NCBI RefSeq assembly: GCF_000758585.1
Contig: NZ_CP009281.1
Span: 6,448,001 to 6,512,000 of the forward strand
Length of the DNA stretch: 64,000 nucleotides
DNA from: Paenibacillus sp. FSL R5-0345
Lineage (GTDB): Bacteria > Bacillota > Bacilli > Paenibacillales > Paenibacillaceae
Direction of reading: 5' to 3'
Shown: positions 61,021 to 64,000 of the stretch, in pieces
Numbering within the stretch: position 1 is the first letter of the stretch
Layout of the letters: each line of letters opens with the position of its first letter
The notes under the pieces: generated by a model
What the model saw: only the letters and a program-made list of their open reading frames with translations
What the model was told of the DNA's origin: nothing
The model's database searches: none
Made by a program: the position numbers and the translations under genes

Positions 61021-61653
61021 TTAAGCCTGGCTTACTAAACGCTTCATTTCTGCTGCAGCGGCTTTTTGATCAGCTTCACCTGTGATGCCTCCGCCAACGA
61101 TAACAAGATCAGGATTCGCGGCGATGACCTCTGGAAGCGTGCTAAGTTTGATCCCTCCGGCGATAGCGGTTTTAGCCTGTTTAACCACACTCTTAATTGC
61201 ATTCAAATCCGCAAAAGAATTTTTACCTTCCGCTTGATGATCATACCCAGAGTGTACGCAGACATAGTCTACGCCAAGCGCGTCTACTTCAGCAGCTCTT
61301 GTCTTGATATCCTTCACATTGATCAGGTCAACCAGAATCTCTTTATTGGTTTTCTTAGCTTCTTCCACTGCACCTCTAATGGTAGCATCATCAGAGACAC
61401 CAAGTACCGTAACAATATCCGCGCCTGCTTCAACAGCCTTCATAACTTCATATCCACCTGCATCCATGATTTTTAGATCAGCCAACACGGTCAAAGAAGG
61501 AAAAGCTTCCTTAATAGCTTTCACTGCGTGCAAGCCTTCATTTATAACGATAGGTGTTCCAATTTCAACGATATCTATATATTCGGCAACCTCTGATACA
61601 ATCTCTTTCGCTCCCGTAATGTCCACTAGATCCAGCGCTAATTGTAATTTCAT
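61021..61653 (-). CDS. hxlA: 3-hexulose-6-phosphate synthase
   Basis: A 210-residue TIM-barrel enzyme of the orotidine-5'-phosphate decarboxylase superfamily that joins formaldehyde to ribulose 5-phosphate. LQLALDLVD, VLADLKIMDAGGYEV and VCVHSGYDHQAEG carry the active site (Asp-x-Lys-x-x-Asp in DLKIMD), and AIAGGIKLSTLPEV the phosphate site. I use ATG 61653, with AAGGAG about 11 bases upstream; a GTG at 61665 overlaps that site. With HxlB it removes formaldehyde. Confidence 0.93.
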   Translation of the reverse strand: MKLQLALDLVDITGAKEIVSEVAEYIDIVEIGTPIVINEGLHAVKAIKEAFPSLTVLADLKIMDAGGYEVMKAVEAGADIVTVLGVSDDATIRGAVEEAKKTNKEILVDLINVKDIKTRAAEVDALGVDYVCVHSGYDHQAEGKNSFADLNAIKSVVKQAKTAIAGGIKLSTLPEVIAANPDLVIVGGGITGEADQKAAAAEMKRLVSQA

Positions 61654-61917
61654 ATTTATTCGCACTCCTTGTTAATATATTTTAGTAAGTCATGTACAAA
61701 TTCTAGATCCTTACATCCCTTAAGGGAAGTAGGCACTTTATTGTGATGTAGTTACCTGGAGGATACTAATGCGCTGCTACAGGCTTTATCTTTGTAGCAA
61801 TTAAGAAACGCTTTGTCATATTTTTGTAAAAGTACTGCATTTTCATGAAAGCTATGCTAATATTACAGTTTGTTTATGGAATATCAGGAAATTTATCATG
61901 ATGTAAGAAGGTGTACA
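61654..61917. promoter_or_regulatory. Divergent control region between hxlA and the MATE gene
   Basis: A region of 264 bases. TCCCTTAAGGGA at 61716-61727 is a perfect 12-base palindrome about 65 bases upstream of hxlA. Words ATCCT...TACATC occur in opposite orientations around 61704-61775 and could be HxlR half sites. A GCTACA...TGTAGC hairpin is visible near 61776-61800. Promoter boxes are not clear. Confidence 0.35.
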
Positions 61918-63309
61918 ATGAAGCAAAATAACCACCAAGAATTTAACCTCGTAAAACTGACTTGGCCGATATTCCTGGAACTGTTCCTTTTTATGCTCAT
62001 GGGCAGTGTGGATACTTTTATGATTAGCTCTGTGTCGGACGATGCTGTATCGGGTGTCGGTGCAGCGAATCAGATCATTGCGATTGCCATTTTAGTTCTA
62101 AGTGTAATTGGCAACGGCGCGGCAATCGTGGTCTCCCAATACCTCGGTTCCAAAAAACCTCTAGAAGCGGCTCAAGTTACCGGAAATGCCATTACCCTCA
62201 ACCTGTTAGTAGGAATTCTCTTAAGTACGTTTTTGCTGATATTCGGAGGGACGCTACTAACTGCCTTAAATGTTAAAGGGGATATTCTCGTTTATGCCAA
62301 ATCGTATATACATATCGTCGGGGGCGGAATTTTTCTTCAAGCATTAATCAATGCTCTGGCGACCACAATCCGTACACACGGCTTCACTAAACAAACGATG
62401 GTCGTATCCTTACTGATGAATATCATCCATGTGGTGGGTAACTACCTGCTCATCTATGGTCATTTTGGTCTTCCAGCGTTAGGTGTCGAAGGAGCGGCTA
62501 TCTCAACGGTGGCCAGTCGCTTTATCTGTCTAATCGTCTTCTTCCTGCTACTCTACAGAGTGATGGAGATACGAGTGAAGTTCACCTACTACATTCATCT
62601 TTCCAAAAAATACGTGCTGCAAATTCTCCAAATCGGCATCCCGTCCGCTTTTGAATCGATTACCTATCAGTCCTGTCAGCTTGTATTCACACTGTATATT
62701 ACCTATTTGGGTGCTGAAGCTATGGCTACTCGCCAATACGCGCTCAATATTTCCAACTATATTTATTTATTCAGCGTAGCTGTTTCTATGGGAACCTCCA
62801 TTGTCGTAGGGCATCTGGTGGGAGCTAGGCGTCCCGATGAGGCCTATAAGCGTGTGTTCTCCAGTGTGAAGTGGGCGTTGCTGGTTACAGTAATAATAGA
62901 CGCTCTGGTGATTATTTTCCGAGTACCGCTATTTGGCCTCTTCACTGAAAATGAGAACATTATCACGATGGGGGCTCAGGTTATACTGCTTAGCTTCTTC
63001 CTAGAAACTGGACGTACAACTAATTTGGTCATTATCAACTCACTACGGGCCTCTGGCGATGCGAAGTTCCCTGTATATATGGGACTGATCTCCATGGTCT
63101 GCATGAGCTTGCCCCTTGGCTATTTTCTGGTGTTCCAGCTTAATCTAGGGTTAGCCGGTGTGTGGATTGCCACTGCGGCCGATGAGTGGCTAAGAGCTGT
63201 CATTATGTATTTCCGTTGGAAGAGTCGGGCTTGGGAGAAACACGGACTTATTCAGCACGATGATGCAGAACACAGCACACCTTCCACTACCCCTGCAGCT
63301 GTAAATTAA
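61918..63309 (+). CDS. MATE family efflux transporter
   Basis: A 463-residue, 12-helix multidrug and toxin exporter of the NorM/DinF superfamily, with two similar six-helix halves. LTWPIFLELFLFMLMGSVDTFMIS opens the first half and IGIPSAFESITYQSCQLVFTLYI the second. ATG 61918 is chosen because AAGGTG lies close upstream; the frame begins at 61870. It diverges from hxlA and is followed by a terminator. The substrate is unknown. Confidence 0.88.
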   Translation: MKQNNHQEFNLVKLTWPIFLELFLFMLMGSVDTFMISSVSDDAVSGVGAANQIIAIAILVLSVIGNGAAIVVSQYLGSKKPLEAAQVTGNAITLNLLVGILLSTFLLIFGGTLLTALNVKGDILVYAKSYIHIVGGGIFLQALINALATTIRTHGFTKQTMVVSLLMNIIHVVGNYLLIYGHFGLPALGVEGAAISTVASRFICLIVFFLLLYRVMEIRVKFTYYIHLSKKYVLQILQIGIPSAFESITYQSCQLVFTLYITYLGAEAMATRQYALNISNYIYLFSVAVSMGTSIVVGHLVGARRPDEAYKRVFSSVKWALLVTVIIDALVIIFRVPLFGLFTENENIITMGAQVILLSFFLETGRTTNLVIINSLRASGDAKFPVYMGLISMVCMSLPLGYFLVFQLNLGLAGVWIATAADEWLRAVIMYFRWKSRAWEKHGLIQHDDAEHSTPSTTPAAVN

Positions 63310-63320
63310 CGCATACCCTT

Positions 63321-63366
63321 AGCGGTTCTTTAAGGTCATACCAGACCTTAAGGGGCTGCTTTTTTA
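63321..63366 (+). terminator. Terminator of the MATE gene
   Basis: TTAAGGTC (63330-63337) pairs with GACCTTAA (63344-63351), extended by AGC/GCT pairing at the base, followed by six T. Confidence 0.85.
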
Positions 63367-63435
63367 TGGCATCATAATTACATAAAATTTTAGAATGAAT
63401 GGAGTATTCTAAGTTACAATAGATAGAACCTTATC

Positions 63436-63527
63436 AACATAAACACCTTCGGCGTCCTAATAAGGACGGCAAGCGTTTAAACGAGAAATATAAGACATAA
63501 AGTATGGTCTGAATCTTATAATTTTTT
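63436..63527 (+). repeat. Dispersed ~95-bp structured repeat, copy D
   Basis: Plus orientation: CATAAACACCTTCGGCG, GTCCTAATAAGGAC, GGCAAGCGTTTAAACGAG, then GAAATATAAG and a shortened 3' arm CTTATAATTTTT. It lies between the MATE terminator and the GAF-domain gene, ending about 30 bases before its start. Confidence 0.85.
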
Positions 63528-63558
63528 ATCTTTTAATAAACCTAAAGGGGAGAACCTC

Positions 63559-64000
63559 ATGCCGGAAGAAGCCGGAATCCACGAGTTACTGACGCTCAAG
63601 ACAATTGCGGAGACCTTAAATAGTTCCAATGAGCTCAAACCGATGCTCGATACAGTTATGGGCAAGCTGTTAGACCTAACGGGAAATACAGCAGGCTGGA
63701 TCTTCCTGAGCGAAGAGAACATGGAGTATGAATGCGCCGTAGATCGAGGTTTGCCGCCAGCGCTGCAACGGGATAATAAACAGCCGATGCAGTGTGGAAC
63801 CTGCTGGTGCTTAGAGCGCCTATGGGACGGACGGTTAGAACAAGCAGTCAACATTCTAAACTGCAAGCGGCTGAGTAATGCCAGGCAGTATAACTGGGGG
63901 GATACTTTGGGAATCACCCACCACGCCACCATCCCGCTCCATTCAGGCGATCGCTACTTAGGGCTTATGAATGTAGCAGCACCGGGCAAAGCGCATTACG
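63559..64000 (+). CDS. GAF-domain sensor protein, N-terminal part (cut by window edge)
   Basis: An open frame from ATG 63559 with AAAGGGGAG about six bases upstream runs off the window after 147 residues. A short helix (EEAGIHELLTLKTIAETLN) leads into a GAF domain (DTVMGKLLDLTGNTAGWIFL...). The domain contains a cysteine cluster CGTCWC and a later NCKR, then THHATIPL and YLGLMNVAA. This start is usual for GAF-containing sensor histidine kinases of Firmicutes and Chloroflexi, but the kinase part is outside the window. The cysteines suggest redox, metal or iron-sulfur sensing (inference). Confidence 0.7.
   Translation, partial: MPEEAGIHELLTLKTIAETLNSSNELKPMLDTVMGKLLDLTGNTAGWIFLSEENMEYECAVDRGLPPALQRDNKQPMQCGTCWCLERLWDGRLEQAVNILNCKRLSNARQYNWGDTLGITHHATIPLHSGDRYLGLMNVAAPGKAHY

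Overview
The window looks like chromosomal DNA of a Paenibacillus-type Firmicute. Base composition is moderate, Shine-Dalgarno sites are strong GGAGG types, lipoproteins carry CGG/CGGG-plus-asparagine N-termini, and many proteins resemble Bacillus ones (HxlR, HxlAB, MhqR/MhqD, MprF). It also carries futalosine-pathway menaquinone genes, a class D sortase and a Gram-positive polyamine importer. I see no rRNA, tRNA, phage, transposase or CRISPR genes. The species assignment is inference.

Layout. 0.1-6 kb: an acetate-uptake-type permease, a small membrane protein, a DsrE-like protein, a class V aminotransferase-like enzyme, an aldo/keto reductase, a TVP38-type membrane protein and a GNAT acetyltransferase. 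6.1-19.3 kb: a reductive pyrimidine degradation locus (PreT, PreA, dihydropyrimidinase, an unknown 83-residue protein, a PucR regulator, an omega-aminotransferase, a CoA-acylating semialdehyde dehydrogenase, and an ABC importer with two permeases). Together these would take uracil or thymine to acetyl-CoA or propionyl-CoA, but no N-carbamoyl-beta-alanine amidohydrolase is present. 19.6-28 kb: a membrane diguanylate cyclase, a cytoplasmic-type alpha-amylase, MprF, a FlxA-like protein and a Bcr/CflA-type exporter. 28.2-30.8 kb: a quinone-detoxification (Mhq-like) cluster with its MarR regulator and two matching operator palindromes. 31-33.6 kb: MqnB and MqnD, then a methyltransferase. 33.7-36.9 kb: an alpha/beta hydrolase and a two-component system. 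37.1-40.9 kb: the potABCD polyamine importer. 41.2-46.8 kb: an ArAE-type membrane protein, an EamA exporter, and a LysR-aldo/keto reductase-aldehyde dehydrogenase operon. 46.9-55.1 kb: an alpha-glucoside locus made of a LacI regulator, a binding protein, two permeases and a GH65 phosphorylase fused to a beta-phosphoglucomutase-like domain. 55.3-64 kb: a luciferase-like oxidoreductase, an LPNTA surface protein with its class D sortase, peptidase T, hxlAB with hxlR (formaldehyde fixation), a MATE exporter, and the start of a GAF-domain sensor protein cut by the window edge.

Two non-coding repeat families stand out. The first is a roughly 185-bp element of four TTAGGGA-N5-TCCCTAA palindromes whose centres are spaced exactly 51, 62 and 51 bp. 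It occurs twice, both times between convergent genes. The second is a roughly 95-bp element with three inverted-repeat segments, found in five long copies and one truncated copy, all intergenic. These are the best candidates here for something not yet described.

All assignments come from reading the sequence and from family knowledge; no database search was run.
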